Shown here: positions 22,435 through 34,733 of the stretch, piece by piece
Layout of the letters: each line of letters opens with the position of its first letter
How positions within the stretch are numbered: the first letter of the stretch is position 1
DNA from: Gnetum montanum
Taxonomy: Eukaryota; Streptophyta; Gnetopsida; Gnetales; Gnetaceae
Direction of reading: 5' to 3'
DNA length: 64,000 bases
Assembly (NCBI GenBank): GCA_015680685.1
Contig: MNCI01025357.1
Coordinates: forward strand, 754,789-818,788
Notes under the pieces: generated by a model
Database searches by the model: none
What the model was told of the DNA's origin: nothing
The model's input: only the letters and a program-made list of their open reading frames with translations
Made by a program: the position numbers and the translations under genes

Positions 22435-24780
22435 TCATCCTGATGAGTATGTACTAGACTTTACCTTTATCCTCCACCAGGATGAACAGCTGTGATGGCA
22501 TGATTTAGAAGGTAACATAGTGTTACCCCTTGATCGCTCAATCCCAAGCATGCTTCTTCATGCTCTCAAACGAATTAGTATGCAGCACTTACAGTTAAAG
22601 TACATTGTGCATGAATAAGATTCGAGAGATTATCAACCCATGAAGGCACAACACTAGAGAGATCTATAACAGAAGAGACATTATGAATCTATGAAGGGGA
22701 AGTGGTCTCAGGATGTTCTATATGTCCTAAGTGAAAATGATTGTGGTGAACCTATCTCGGGAGGTTTTCCACAAAGCGATGTTCCTCTCTTTGACTTTGA
22801 TCAAGTAGCTGAGTAGCAAAATCTTCACTCAACTATTCATCATCCTGGTTCTGGTACCAAAGGACACAAAGGGTCCAGAAAAGGAACACGAACACATAAC
22901 AATGATGGACATTTCGATCATGACCACGACCACCAAAAAGAAGGTGATAGGCACTATCATGATACCAGTTCTCCTTCCTCTTTACCTTCATCATCTTCTT
23001 CCCCCTCTCCTTCGAGATCTAAATGTATTTGCAAAGGGCAAGACCATGAGGACAAGGATAAGCAAAATAGAAATCATAGATAAAATAGTAGAGAAAGAGG
23101 ACAAAGGCATTCCAAAGAGACATATCATGAAAGAAGGGAGAGTAGGGAACACTATAGGCATCATAGAAACCATAGACAACATGATTACAATGAACCCCTA
23201 CTCGCCACTCAAAGTACGTTAGATATAATAGAGGTTGTTAGGATCCCAACAAGGCACCAAAAAGATAGTAGGATCAACAAACTAGACATGAATAACATCC
23301 CATGATTTGAAGGGGGATATAATGCTAATCCTCAAAACCATTTATAAGTAGTCCATGATGCATGTGCCTTGCAAAATATAGAAAATGAGTGGTAACAGCT
23401 AAAGTTGTTTACACGGACACTGATCAAGGAAGCAAAAAGTTGGTATTGATCCTTAGAACCGAAATCCATTCGTCAATGGAGTACCATGTTGGAGCTATTC
23501 AACAATAAGTATCAAACGTACACCTGAGTGTTCAACTTTTGTAAGCAAATCCAAGTATGAAAATAAGGAGGACACAAACCCTTAGATGTTGCATTGGTTG
23601 ATATTATTTATTATTACATCGTTGCCCTCGCCATGGTTACTTACAAAAGGAACAACTATGTCATCTCGTAGATGGGATTAGGTACGAACTGCAAAGAACC
23701 CTTGGGACTTACACCCAAGGAAGGCTAACCAAGCTCAGAGCCCAACGAATACAAAGATTGTTAGAGCAAGTTACCAAGGAGGAAGGTGGGTTGACGAAAA
23801 GAAAAAGTGTAGAGGAGTACAATAGAGATTCTTCCCTCTGAAAGAAGGAAATTAGATTTTGTGAAGATGAAGAAGAGTCATCACTTGAAGAGATGATGAG
23901 TAAAAAGACTTTACCCATTCAAAAATTTGCATTAGAAGTATCACCAAAGGTGGATCAAATGTGAAACTCCCTAGATGACAAATTTCAAACTATCCTAAAA
24001 ATAGTAGAGGAGTCTAGAGAACAAAGTAGTGACTAAGAGAGAAGGAAAAAGAAAGAAGCTGAGTATGCACATAACAAGGGTAAGGGCAAAGTTGTCGTCA
24101 TTGAAGAGGTTGTGAATTCAAACACAGACAATGATGCCAGAGGTGAGATTTGCCAATGCAACCATCCTAAGGGATCTTGCCCAATGATGTCACATCTACA
24201 AGAGTCTAGGGTGTAAGCACTAAAACCACAATTAAACAAATGGAAAACGCCTAAAAGGTTACCTTATCCTCAAGGTAACCCACGGTAGTTTCACCAACCC
24301 TTAACATATTATCCAAGTGAAGCTCCACCACAACTGAATGAATAGTATCAACAATGGTAACATCCACAATCATGGGGAAAGCCACCACCACATCAATAGT
24401 ACCCTTACCATCAACATGATCCATATGGGTATTACATTCAGCAGCCAATCTCTCCACGTGACTCTACTAGTCATGTTGCTTTTCAGCCTCACTACCAGAC
24501 CCTCGAGTACTATAGAACTTCTTCTTCTCAGGGTGATGCTCCATATACATACTATCCTTCTCATTTGTCTACACCTCTTCCACCCTTGGATCCATTACCA
24601 CTTGCTCCAACTATGTAGTGTGAGCTCCCTACCTAGCCACAACAACATAATGCTACAAGGGCTTTCAATCTTCAACCTACTATTTATTCAGACAATCGAT
24701 CAAAGAAGAGATCTTTCTTTAGAACCAACAGTCCAACCAAGTCCTTATAACCACAAGAAGCTAATTATATAAATGCCTCA
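22435..24780 (+). pseudogene. gag of element P (main part)
   Basis: Resumes P's gag after N1. A His/Asp/Ser-rich segment (near 22910-23010, HFDHDHDHQKEGD then a poly-Ser/Pro run) leads to the capsid domain. There LDMNNIP, HDACALQNIENEW and SWYWSLEPKS-type residues (23285-23480) and FNNKYQTYT (23500) align with N1 and H. A knuckle-like CQCNHPKGSC lies near 24150. Numerous stops and some shifts. Confidence 0.75.
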
Positions 24781-24795
24781 TCATCATTTGAATTT

Positions 24796-25140
24796 TTGGA
24801 GCTTCCTTCTAACCAAAAACCACACTCAACACACATTGTCATGTTAACCCATGTCATCACTGATTGGATTAAAGCTAGTCATCTTCCTAGGAAGTTTTCT
24901 GATCTGGGAAGTCCTCTTATTTATTTGCAAATCATTGGAAATGAGCCTTGTAAAGCTCTTTTGGATTCAAGTTCTGGTGTTAATTTAATCTCCCAAGAAA
25001 TGTATAAAGCCTAGAACCTACCTCCGCTAAAGAAAAGTAATATTTGTTTAGAGTTGGCCGACCAGTCCATCACTGTTCCATTGGGACTAGTGGAGGACAT
25101 TGTCACCACTATTTATGGGTGGTTGTATAAGCTAATTTCC
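24796..25140 (+). pseudogene. protease of element P
   Basis: KALLDSSSGVNLISQEMYKA (near 24955-25010) and, after a stop, LELADQSITVPLGLVEDIVTT are the Athila protease landmarks (LLDLGASVNL.., ..LADRS..P.G..EDV). The active-site region has changed to DSSSG. Region 25140-25630 is the decayed link to RT. Confidence 0.75.
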
Positions 25141-25629
25141 TAGTGATCCAAGTTAGCAACTGTAAGGGGGACTTCCTAATCGTAATGGAAAGATCATGGC
25201 TAAGTACGATTGATGCACACCTATGAATACGTGATCTTTCCCTAGAGATATCAAAAGAAAATGCGTTTGGGAAGATCGAGAAGAAGAAAGTTCCATGTAT
25301 CGCATGCAGTGACACAAGGTGCAACTACGTGTAGAAGTCCTGGTTTGTACAATGCTTAACATTGCCTACATGCAACTAATGTGCACAAGTATCTGACATA
25401 CAAAAATGCTTATATGTGGTAGCCATAAGACAAGAAGGCACCTAGTGGCTGACAGGTGACCTAGAGAGCAATTCAACTTTATACATGAAACCAACTGAGA
25501 GCTTGACTTGTGCCTGTATCAATAGCATAGATGCATTAGAGCAAGTCCATCGCCAGCTTCAAAGTATTAACACCAAAGATATCAACTAGGGGAAGTTGAA
25601 AATACCTGACAAGTTTAAGCAAGAGCCCC

Positions 25630-27180
25630 TTGAATGAAAAACATTACCCACTGGTATAGAGTATGCATTGCTCAAGAATGAAAAATTGGTAATCATTAAT
25701 GCTAAGCTCACTCCTCAACAAAAAGAAAGACTACTAAAGATGGTAAACAAATAGTCAAAAGCCTTTACTTGGTCATATCCTGAATTAATTGGGATAGATC
25801 CTAGGATATGCCAACATAGAATTTACAGTAACCCCTCTATGAAGCCTCAATGACAACTGCAAAGATGACTGAACCCAAAGCTTAAGCAAGTAGTTAAGGA
25901 AGAAACTGAATAACTTCTAAAGGCTGGGTTCATCTACCCCATTGCTAATAGTGAATGGGTAAGTCCATTGGTCATTGTGCCTAAAAAGGTGGTAAATGGA
26001 GGGTGTGTATAAACTTTAGGCTACTGAACATGAAAACATTTAAAGATCATTTTCCATTATCATTCATTGACCAAGTCTTAGATACCATTGCAGGGCATTG
26101 TTATTATAGTTTTCTAGATCATTACAATGGGTAAAATCAAATCCAAATAGCACTAGAAGATCAAGCCAAAACTACATTCATAAGTCCTTAGGGGACATTT
26201 GCATATAGGAATATGCCTTTGGCTTGTGCAATGCTCCAGCAACGTTTCAACGTCTAGTTCTTAGTATATTTCAGCAGCAAATAAGGAATGGTGTGGAGGT
26301 TTTTATGGATGATTTCTTGACTTGTGGAGCAAACTTTGAACAAGCATTCGACCAATTAGAGCAAGTATTGAAACAATGTATTGAAACCAACCTAAGGCTC
26401 AATTGGCAGAAAATCCACTTAATGGTCCAAGAGGGCATTATATTAGGGCATAAAATTTCACAAACATGGATGGAGGAAGATCCTAAAAAAATTAAGTCAT
26501 CTAAGGAATCACTCATCAACCTGAAACTATAAAAGATGTTTAATCATTCCTTGGACATACTAGCGATTATAGACGTTTCATCAAGAACTTTTTGAAGATT
26601 ACAAAACCATTAGTAGAATTAACGAAGAAGGATGTACCCTTTGAATGGACTAAGGAATGTGAGCTAGCTTTCCAAACCTTGAAGTAGAAGCTCGTAGAAA
26701 CACCCATTCTACAAGCTCTTGACTAGTCCAAACCATTCCATATAATGACTAACACATCCAATTTTTCTTTAGGAGCCGTACTTACATAGTTAGATGACCA
26801 AAAGCGTCCCTATTACATTCATTGTGTAAGTCAAAGTATTTCTGATGCACAACTCAACTATACCACAATAGAAAAAGAGTTAATGGCTATGGTGTTTGCA
26901 TTAGAAAAATTTAGGCACTATGTATTAGGCTATAGGGTATTTGTACACATGGATCATAGTGCAATTCTATTCCTTATGAATACACCAACGGTAAGCCCTC
27001 GCATCATATGATGGCTCATGATCTTACAAGAGTTCGATCTTACGATTGTTGATCGCAAAGGCATCAAGAATGTTGTTGCCAATAATCTATCTTGGTTGCG
27101 ATGGGACAACAAAGAGGATGAATACCCAATTTCTGATCACTTCCCTGATGAACTCCTCTTTGGAAGTATAATAAACAATT
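25630..27180 (+). pseudogene. reverse transcriptase and RNase H of element P
   Basis: Connection residues AGFIYPIANSEWVSPLVIV (near 25925) begin the RT. PATFQRLVLSIFQQ and VFMDDFLTCGANFEQA, with the catalytic FMDD, lie at 26232-26345, then GIILGHKIS. RNase H follows (ALEKFRHYVLGYRVFVHMDH, near 26905-26960). The FMDD spelling and SIF..LNW..GIILGHKIS pattern are Athila-type. Frameshifts at about 25995 and 26220 and several stops. Confidence 0.85.
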
Positions 27181-27239
27181 AATCACCCATAAATACAAAT
27201 TGGTATAGTATCATTGTTACTTATCTCCTCACACAAGAA

Positions 27240-28560
27240 GCACCACAAGGGCTAGATGTTAGAAAGAAACAATAGTTTCTCCACCAAGTCAAACATTTCA
27301 TAGAAATTAATAGATACATTTACAAGGTGTGTTCTAATGGCTTGGTTTGATGGTGTGTTCCCGATGCAGATCAATTGCAAGTTCTCCAAGATGCTCATGA
27401 GGGCTCTTGTGGAGGTCATTATGATGGAAGACAAACAACCATTAAAATCTTGCTTGTAGGATATTATATGCCTACATTATTTTAGGATGTCCATCATTTT
27501 GTACAATCTTGTGAGTGCTGCTAACGTGATGGGGAAATGACTGCTAGAATAGAGGGTTCACAATAATGGATTCAACCCTTAGAACCCTTTGACATATGGG
27601 GTATTGATTTTATGGGGCCTATTACACAAATGTCTAATGGAAAAGCATACATTATTGTTGTTGTTGACTATTTTACAAAATGGGCAAAAGTAGCCGCCAT
27701 TACTAACTATACATCATCTATCACTACATGATTTGTTCAATGACAAATCATAAATAGCTTTGGCGTACCTCCTACACTTATTTCTAATAATGGCACACAT
27801 TTTATAGGTGTGACTTTTTGGAAGTTGATGCAACGCTTAGGAGTTGATCATAAACTGACTACACCATATCATCCTCAAGCGAATGGTTAAGTCGAAGTCA
27901 CCAATAGGGAAATCACGAAAATTTTGACATGAACCATTAGCAAATATAGGCGAGACTGGAGTACCAAACTAAATAATGATCTTTGGGCCTACCACTCCAC
28001 ATGGAAACTCCCTAGAGGCTATTCTCCCTATGAGTTAGTGTACGATAAACTTCCAACACTTCCTATCCAAGCTGAGCTCCGTACACTATCTACAACATGT
28101 GACCTTAACCTTGACCTTAGTCTAGCATAGAAAGAATGGTTAATGAACCTTAACTTGCTAGATGAAAATTGATTACCTACCCTGTCATCTAACGAACTAC
28201 ACAAGGCCTTCAACAAAAAATGTCATGACCTTAGAATTAGAAAAGTAAAATACCAACCAAGAGATAGGGTTCTTTATTGGAACCCCGCACATGCATCATA
28301 ATGAAGTAAATTTCAAACGTTGTGGAAAGGACCTTATATCATTCATAACACTTTTCCTTCAGGGGAAATGATGATCTATAAACTTGGAAGCCCGGATAAG
28401 AAATTATTGGTCAACATCCAGCAAACTAAGCCTTTCCATGAGCCTAAAACAGCTAGTACTAATACTACCTCTATTGATGGACAACCTTGCTCATTATTTC
28501 GGATCTCCTCCTTCTCACTCAATCATGGGGGAGATGGCCACCAATGCTAGTCATTTTAAG
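27240..28560 (+). pseudogene. integrase of element P
   Basis: The HHCC region (..DADQLQVLQDAHEGSCGGHY..CECC, 27360-27525) and core follow in order. First Asp is in WGIDFMGPI (near 27600). The expected second Asp is Asn in ISNNGTHFIG (near 27790). The Glu is in VEVTNREI (near 27890). A GPY/F-type C-terminal module (WKGPYII, 28320) comes last. Loss of the second catalytic Asp alone would inactivate it. Confidence 0.85.
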
Positions 28561-30460
28561 CCCTTAATTTCTTTTATCTTTTTGTTTTACACATTTTTCA
28601 TCTTTACTTGTTTTTGTTTTACACCATTGTTAACATTTTTGCTATTTCTTTCTCTATTACATTTTGTTTGATTTATTCTCGCTTGTCATATAATAAGTGC
28701 TCATGATGGTGAATTGTACTATAATCATGTTTCTTACTAATGTTTGGTTTTTACCTTTGACTTTTAATGTTGATGCTAAGATATGGTTTCTTTTGATAAA
28801 ATAGGCAATGAGTCCATGTCATCGATTCATCCATTTAATTCTATGGTCTCCCTTTATTTTGAAAATGTATTGTCCCTTTTTCTAATCTAACATATTAATG
28901 AATTTGTGGCATGGTATTCTTCAGACCAAAGGAAGATTCAAATGGATTGAAAAGTATGTGACTTCAAGGGGATTCGATGCATTTGTGTTGGCTATTCTCT
29001 TAGGTACTTGGATGTTTTTCATAAATTTTCTACCATTCTGCTATTGACTAATATCAAGAAGTTGAATAAATCAAATAAGTCTTTACGTGGTGTGGTTCTT
29101 ACAAAAAAAAAAAACTGGTGAGAATTCAAAGCACACCCCTTAGACATAATAAAGGAACATGGGCTACAAACACTGGTTATGGCATAGGAAATATATGTTA
29201 CCCATGCCTGAAGGTTCCCTCTAACTAAGGCCCTTTCTCACTTTTTGCTTCTCTATTCTTCTTTTTTTGGGATGGCGGTTGCTCTGTGGAAGCATTCTTG
29301 TTGCTTTAGGAGGATGGGTTGTTCAAGTGTGTTGATGCAATGTCACTAGATGTGGTTAGTTTTAATCTAGATTTAGGCTGAATTTTATTAAGTCACATAA
29401 ACCACATAATACACAAGGGACTTTACACAACCTTGATTTCAGGATTTCATTCCATTCTTTCTTCTCTTTTCATATTGCTTCTTGTATTCTACCTCATTCC
29501 CGATTTTATGATTAGTCTATATCTTGGTTGACGTATTGTTATTATTTGGTAAATTCTTGTGGGTGAATTCTTAACTATTATCTCCATATGTCATTCCTAG
29601 AGACTATGGACTCTTTGGTTTGTGGGTTTGTCAGGGCATAAAGAGCTTGAGCCTACTTTGGGGAGGATCCACTGGCATTCCTTTTTGGAGCAATTGTTAA
29701 GTTTTTTCCCTTAAACATTTCTTGCAATCAACTGTTTCTTGTTTCATCCCATTCATGACATCCGTTTTGTTTTTCTCTTTCCTTCTATGCATTGTTATTG
29801 GCTTCACCATTGTTATTCCTCTTATCTTCCTTTTTCTTTCATTTTCCATCCTATTGCTACTGGAGGTTCACTCTTAGTTGTGGGCGCCTGTTGCAAATTT
29901 TTCCATTCCATTACTTATCTCACCCCTACACCTTTGGTAGTTATCACTTACAAACCTCTAACCTAGTATCTGCCATACCCACAACCTAGCCAATGTGTTT
30001 CATATTGAGGCAAGGTATCAACTACATTATATCTTATATATCCTTGCTAATTTATGATTGTGTTGCCTGTGCAGATGACGATCACATGAACAATGGACTA
30101 GGATGGGAGGGGGCACCCAGGATGGACTGGAGTAATAGCATTTACGAAAGAAAAAAGCTAAGTCATGTGGCTATGGATGAACAACAATGTGCACATTTTT
30201 GACATTGGCAGCAACACATCTCATTTTTTTTCTCTCTCTCTCTTCAAGCTGTCAAATAAGGGATTGGATGTCATCTATGTACAATGTTCACCACAATGGT
30301 TATGAACACCAACACTGTAATACGTTTGTGAATCCGTTCACCGGGCACTTTAAGTATGTCATTCCATGTCATCGTCAGTTGTCATTTAGTCAATAATCTC
30401 ATACCTTTCCAATATTTTATAAAGAACTCGAGGACGAATTTTCATTTAGTTGTGGGGGTA
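28561..30460 (+). other. 3' non-coding region and polypurine tract of P
   Basis: About 1.9 kb between integrase and the 3' LTR with no credible protein. It holds the conserved block (GTTACCCATGCCTGAAGG, near 29199-29216) shared with FG, N1 and H. The polypurine tract TTGTGGGGGTA ends at 30460. Confidence 0.75.
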
Positions 30461-31327
30461 TGATGAGTCACCAAATAAGTGACTTGGTATCAAACCCACA
30501 ATATTGGACCCTCGATATCAGATACACGATATTGGATGGGCCAAGCGATATTAGGCACGTGATGTCGGAACTTGTCTCGTTGGCTATAAATAAGAGACAG
30601 GGACACTTGGTTTGGCATTAGTTTTTTTAGTCTCTTAGCCGAACTCTTGTAGTTTTTCTATTTTAGAGTTAGAATTATTTCCGAGTGCCTACAGTAGGAG
30701 TCATAGAGTGAACATATCTTTATTCGAGCATTGTGTACCTAAGCACGCCTTGTGTCCGGAAATAAAGATGAACTTTGTGATAAACCTTGCAACATTCATA
30801 ATAGCTTAATTATTGCATTCAATGTTATTTACTGTTATTTGATGCTTTCATTAGTTAATTAATGTTATTTCTATCGAATTATTAATTATCAATTATCTAT
30901 GAATTAGCACACTCAACACGATCACTTCGAGCATACGTGGAACACTTGGTAACCCAGTAACGACTACGATTTGGTAATCCCAGTAGTGTTGCACTAGTTC
31001 AGGATGTGTCTGGAGAGTGGGAACGGATGCTAGTGTTAGGACTAGTTAGAGAATAGTTAATTAGTTAAATCAAATTAGTTATTAAATTACTTCATTTCTT
31101 TTTTTTCAGCATCAAGAATATAAAACATAAAATAATAAAAATCACATACCTTGAGTTTACTTAACCATACAATTGTGCCTTACAAGTAAGCTTGGGAAGA
31201 CAATGATCGCATAACTCATCCTTGTTCTACATAGGTGCATAAGCACTTAATCCTTAGAGTTCAACCAGATCGCGCGTGAACACTCGTATTCATATAGTTG
31301 GGCGTAGGGGTACCTCGCCGCTCATCC
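30461..31327 (+). repeat. 3' LTR of element P
   Basis: 867 bp, TGATGAGTCACC..CGCTCATCC, aligned along its whole length with 12855-13719. TATA box CTATAAATAAG at 30584; U3 array 30487-30570. Followed by CTACC, the target duplication. Confidence 0.93.
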
Positions 31328-31830
31328 CTACCCAATGTGTTGTCTGCTGCTAGAGACTTGTGCACCTGCCATCACCTATAGGTAGAAGGAAGATAAAAGG
31401 CTGCTATAGTCACTGTCAAAGAAAAAGACTACACGTCTCATGTCCTATGCATGCACACTATGCTATCTACACATGCTTGCCTTGACTTTCGCACTCTGTC
31501 ACACTACTGAGAGAAGAACGAAAAGAGAGAGAGAGCCTTGCTATTGATTACTACCAATAGACGTGTTGCCTGCCTATTGGTATGCCACTTTGAGAGAAGA
31601 AGGAGAAAAGAGGTCGTTGTACTTATCGGGAGGCTCACCATAGACTATCATGCACCTCACTATCACCTAACATGGCACTGTTTGCCAAGAAAATTGCTAT
31701 CAATCTGTTTCCCGACTACTGCTCCACAGATCTCATGCCCTCTTTCGCTACTGCTCCCATGTCTTTCTAATCGTTGCAAGAGTAGGTTATGGCCACTCTT
31801 GTAACACCCATCAACTCTTGTTGTTACACC
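31328..31830 (-). mobile_element. remainder of the 5' LTR of element T
   Basis: Continues T's LTR beyond element P. AGAGAGAG, GTTGCCTGCC and GCACACTATGCTA units echo those at 12400-12650. The end near 31830 is a guess from where this character stops. Confidence 0.45.
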
Positions 31831-32611
31831 ACCCATGTTCGATCCATCCGAAACAACTCATTGTCATTGTGTTTATCCTAAAATACCAATAAGAGCAGTT
31901 ATTACTAGGGCAATTAAGCTTTGACAAAGGCACTACCTCCACATGAGAAAACACTTAATCTTATATGTATAACATTCACCATGGAGAGCACTAAAAATAG
32001 GCAACGCAGCACAGATCCCACGGTAGATGCAACATTCCAAGCCGATGGCCAATTTAAGGACCTATGCAATGAGGCTGGGAAAAAAACAAAGAGCTGAAAG
32101 ACAACCTCAAATACAACGAGGTTCTTAGCAATATCTTCACCTACATCAGAAGCCGTGTGTGGCCAATGACAGACCCACAAACACAGCCACAGTGAATAGA
32201 GAATTCATGTTCACTGGTTGGTCCAGTACTGCCACGTGGATGCCTTTAGCATCCCGGTTCAGGTTTTGTCGATTTCGTTTAACGGGCCTTCCCTGCTGCA
32301 ACGTACAAAATGTGAAGTAAAAAATGACAGATGACCCTGTTGTTTTATCTTTTTTAGCGGAGAGACGAGCAATGAACAATAAACACGCGTAAACTGTGAA
32401 TCATGGCGGAAGCTTTGACGCTCCCAAAGGCAGACAATGTTTGCCTCGCACGCCCTGTCACCAAAGCAGCCCTTTCGTGATTTCCGAATGTTTGTTTATT
32501 CATTCGTACTCCCTTGTATTCTGTGGTCTGTGTCATGCCGATGCCATGAATCTTGATTGTTTGCTTGCCACTTAACAATGAAATGAAGTTTCTGGTAAGA
32601 TTCACGTCTTA
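31831..32611. other. unique-looking sequence, no gene recognised
   Basis: Short open frames on both strands but none with a recognisable protein, splice pattern or long frame. Base composition is more even than in the flanking retroelements, so this may be original gene-flanking DNA. Confidence 0.4.
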
Positions 32612-32832
32612 ATAATGAAATGAAGTTTCTGGTAAGATCCATGGGAGAAGATAGGTAATATTTTAACGCAGGTAATATTTTAAAGCACAATGCATAAGAA
32701 AAAGGCAAGAACCAATTCAATGAAGTTTCTGGTAAGATTCATGGGAGAAGATAGGTAATATTTTAACGCACAAAAGGTAATATTTTAAAGCACAATGCAT
32801 ACATCAATGAGAAAAAGGCAAGAACCAATTCA
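32581..32832. repeat. ~100-bp tandem duplication upstream of the ABCB gene
   Basis: Two adjacent copies, 32619-32718 and 32719-32832, both start AATGAAGTTTCTGGTAAGAT and end AAGAACCAATTCA. A partial third copy precedes at 32581-32604. Each holds two GGTAATATTTTAA boxes, giving four in about 130 bp. The pair lies 1.7-1.9 kb upstream of the ABCB start. Confidence 0.9.
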
Positions 32833-32867
32833 ACACAAACCGTTAAATTGAGAAAATAATATGAGGC

Positions 32868-33150
32868 AGAGGCAAGGCAAGGATACCATTTCAATGTATT
32901 TCATTGGAAATTATGAAATACGTAACCATTGCTCAAACACTAATAGTTCATCAAAATTTATCGGAATCATGAATCATAGACATCCGCCGAATTGGACCAA
33001 GGCAGCGGAGACAACTTTTTTCTCAATTTTATATAATGAATAAATGCTTATTTAATAAAGATAGCAGGGACTTTTTAATTTTCATGGTACTAGAACATAT
33101 CTAAACATAGCCGGGTGCCTAGCATGGACAAGGTTGACATCCTCATCTAT
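32868..33150 (+). repeat. ABCB-upstream copy of the segment at 3015-3315
   Basis: Matches 3015-3315 in the same orientation at about 80 percent, from GGCAAGG..ACCATTTCAATG to AGGTTGACAT. It lacks about 10 bp present in the other copy. No coding content. Confidence 0.85.
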
Positions 33151-33178
33151 CAAAGGCGCATATCTTCGTTGTTTCACT

Positions 33179-33260
33179 GAGGCATTTCATTTAAGACGGC
33201 AATGCCTTACTGAGCTTAATTGAGGTCCCAGAGGCATTTCATTTAAGACGGCAATGCCTT
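33179..33260. repeat. 30-bp direct repeat containing an inverted repeat
   Basis: Two copies, 33179-33208 and 33231-33260 (52-bp step), are identical. Each begins GAGGCATTTC and ends GGCAATGCCTT, so each also holds the inverted pair GGCATT..AATGCC and could form a small hairpin. Lies 1.3 kb upstream of the ABCB coding start. Confidence 0.9.
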
Positions 33261-34475
33261 CCACAGAAAGATAAAAAACCATAGACGCGACTTGCTGAGC
33301 TTATGAAATAATCGAGATCCTGGAGCACATTGGCTTAAAGTAAACCAAAAGCACGATAAGCATGCTGCGGTAAGTAATTGCTGTAGCGGAAAGGATGTGC
33401 CCTTTCAACGCCGATTGCGATGAAAAGGTTTTCTTACGCAAGATATATGGCACTTTTATTTTTTCTGAGCATTAAGGTAATTATGGTATTTCATAGGTAG
33501 ATTTTGACAGATTAAAATATCGTTAGAAGTTAGTTATGCAGTCCCTCCGAATGAATAAGTCGATCAAATTTTGAAGTCATCCTCGTTGGCGTAGGAATAA
33601 AACAAAATAAAATGATTCCAAGAGATAACAGCCATAGAAAATGTTTCAAACATAAATAAGACAATGAAAGTGACGAGAACAAGGAAACACAGCCTCTGGC
33701 TGTAAATAAAATATCTGGAAATAACCTCAATCAAGTACAGTCAACATGAAGCCAACAACACATGCAGGCAATCCATGGAGGCTGTGGGTTTACTTTTGGA
33801 TTGTCAACTGCATCTTAACATAACCTGGAAATGAGGTGTTCATATCTGGTTAGTAGGCCGTAAACTTCAAAGGAAGTCGGTGCCAGCAATGACAGATGTG
33901 CCTTCACTCCTACCAATGAAGATTAATTTCTTTTTCTGCTTCACTCAGAATCTTGATAGGTTGTCCAACTCCTGCACGCAGAATTCAATCTTTAAATAAT
34001 TTAACCTGACGCAAGAAATGACGATTAATCTGATACAAATTGGGCATCACCTGTGAATATTCCAGTTTTAGAATTCAGACCGCCCGTTCTACGTTCAGGT
34101 ATTTTTATTACGTTAAGAAAAAAAATGTCGTTCCTGGGCAAAATGTTTGCTTCTTTAGCACGTATCAATGAAATTGTCAGTGAACAAGCAGAATCAATGG
34201 ATACCCTGCGACGACTTCACGAATGTAAACATGTTGTATACTTACAGTTTGAAAAAGTCAACCAACGATTTTGCGGGGTCACTGTGTTTGGGTTTGCCAC
34301 AGGAGAGACATGATAAGCGTTCTCGTTCGCTTAAATTATTTCGTTATTAACCATTTTTGGTTCGAGTATGACGGTTGGACTGACGAGGAATGGGCTTGAT
34401 TCTATCCCTTCTGAATTCTTGCTCCCCAAGTGAAGGCAGAGCAGAGCGCCTTTAAAAGCTTTGTGAATTCAAACA
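33261..34475. promoter_or_regulatory. 5' flank of the ABCB gene
   Basis: No protein is recognised. TTTAAAAG (about 34450-34457) is a plausible TATA-like element 78-85 bp before the coding start. If it is used, transcription would begin near 34480. An upstream non-coding exon cannot be excluded. Confidence 0.35.
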
Positions 34476-34733
34476 ATGGGGTTTAAGCTTGAAGAATCAG
34501 TACAAAGAGCTTGTGGAAAAACAGCAGAGAGCTCATGTCGAAAGAGAAACATATGGTGGTTGAAATTACTGAAGGAGAGATCTCAGCGACAATGGATGCA
34601 GAGACCAGTGCACAAGAAAATAGCAAGGTCGAGAGCTCTAAGAAGGCGGAAAACAAAAGTGGGGATAGCAGAAAGACCGTTCCTTTGTATAAGCTCTTTG
34701 CTTTTGCAGATGGAATCGACGTCTCACTTATGA
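34476..34733 (+). other. upstream ORF overlapping the ABCB start
   Basis: An ATG in a strong context (A at -3, G at +4) lies 59 bp before the ABCB ATG, out of frame, and opens 85 codons that overlap the start of the transporter ORF. The ABCB ATG itself (CTCATGTC) has a weak context. If transcripts begin upstream of 34476 this frame could reduce translation. If the TATA-like box at 34450 sets the start, it may not be transcribed. The peptide resembles nothing known to me. Confidence 0.35.

Larger units (their letters stand above)
12855..31327 (+). mobile_element. Athila-like element P (with N1 nested inside)
   Basis: A plus-strand LTR element with LTRs at 12855-13719 and 30461-31327, primer site at 13721, gag, protease, RT, RNase H, integrase and a polypurine tract TTGTGGGGGTA just before the 3' LTR. 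The 5-bp duplication CTACC flanks it exactly (12850-12854 and 31328-31332). Without N1 it is about 10 kb. RT (..FMDDF..) and integrase spellings and the primer site are Athila-type. The two LTRs differ at roughly a tenth of positions, mostly transitions, so the insertion is old. Confidence 0.93.

Noticed and set aside
21695-22457. Long open frames on both strands across 21.7-22.4 kb
   Set aside because: They consist of the N gap; no sequence supports them.
22902-23222. Open frame of 106 codons at the start of P's gag
   Set aside because: The gag protein aligns in another frame (His/Asp-rich then Ser-rich); this one is a shadow.
31914-32605. Overlapping minus-strand ORFs upstream of ABCB as a gene
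   Set aside because: Short, overlapping in different frames, no recognisable domain and no convincing splice structure.
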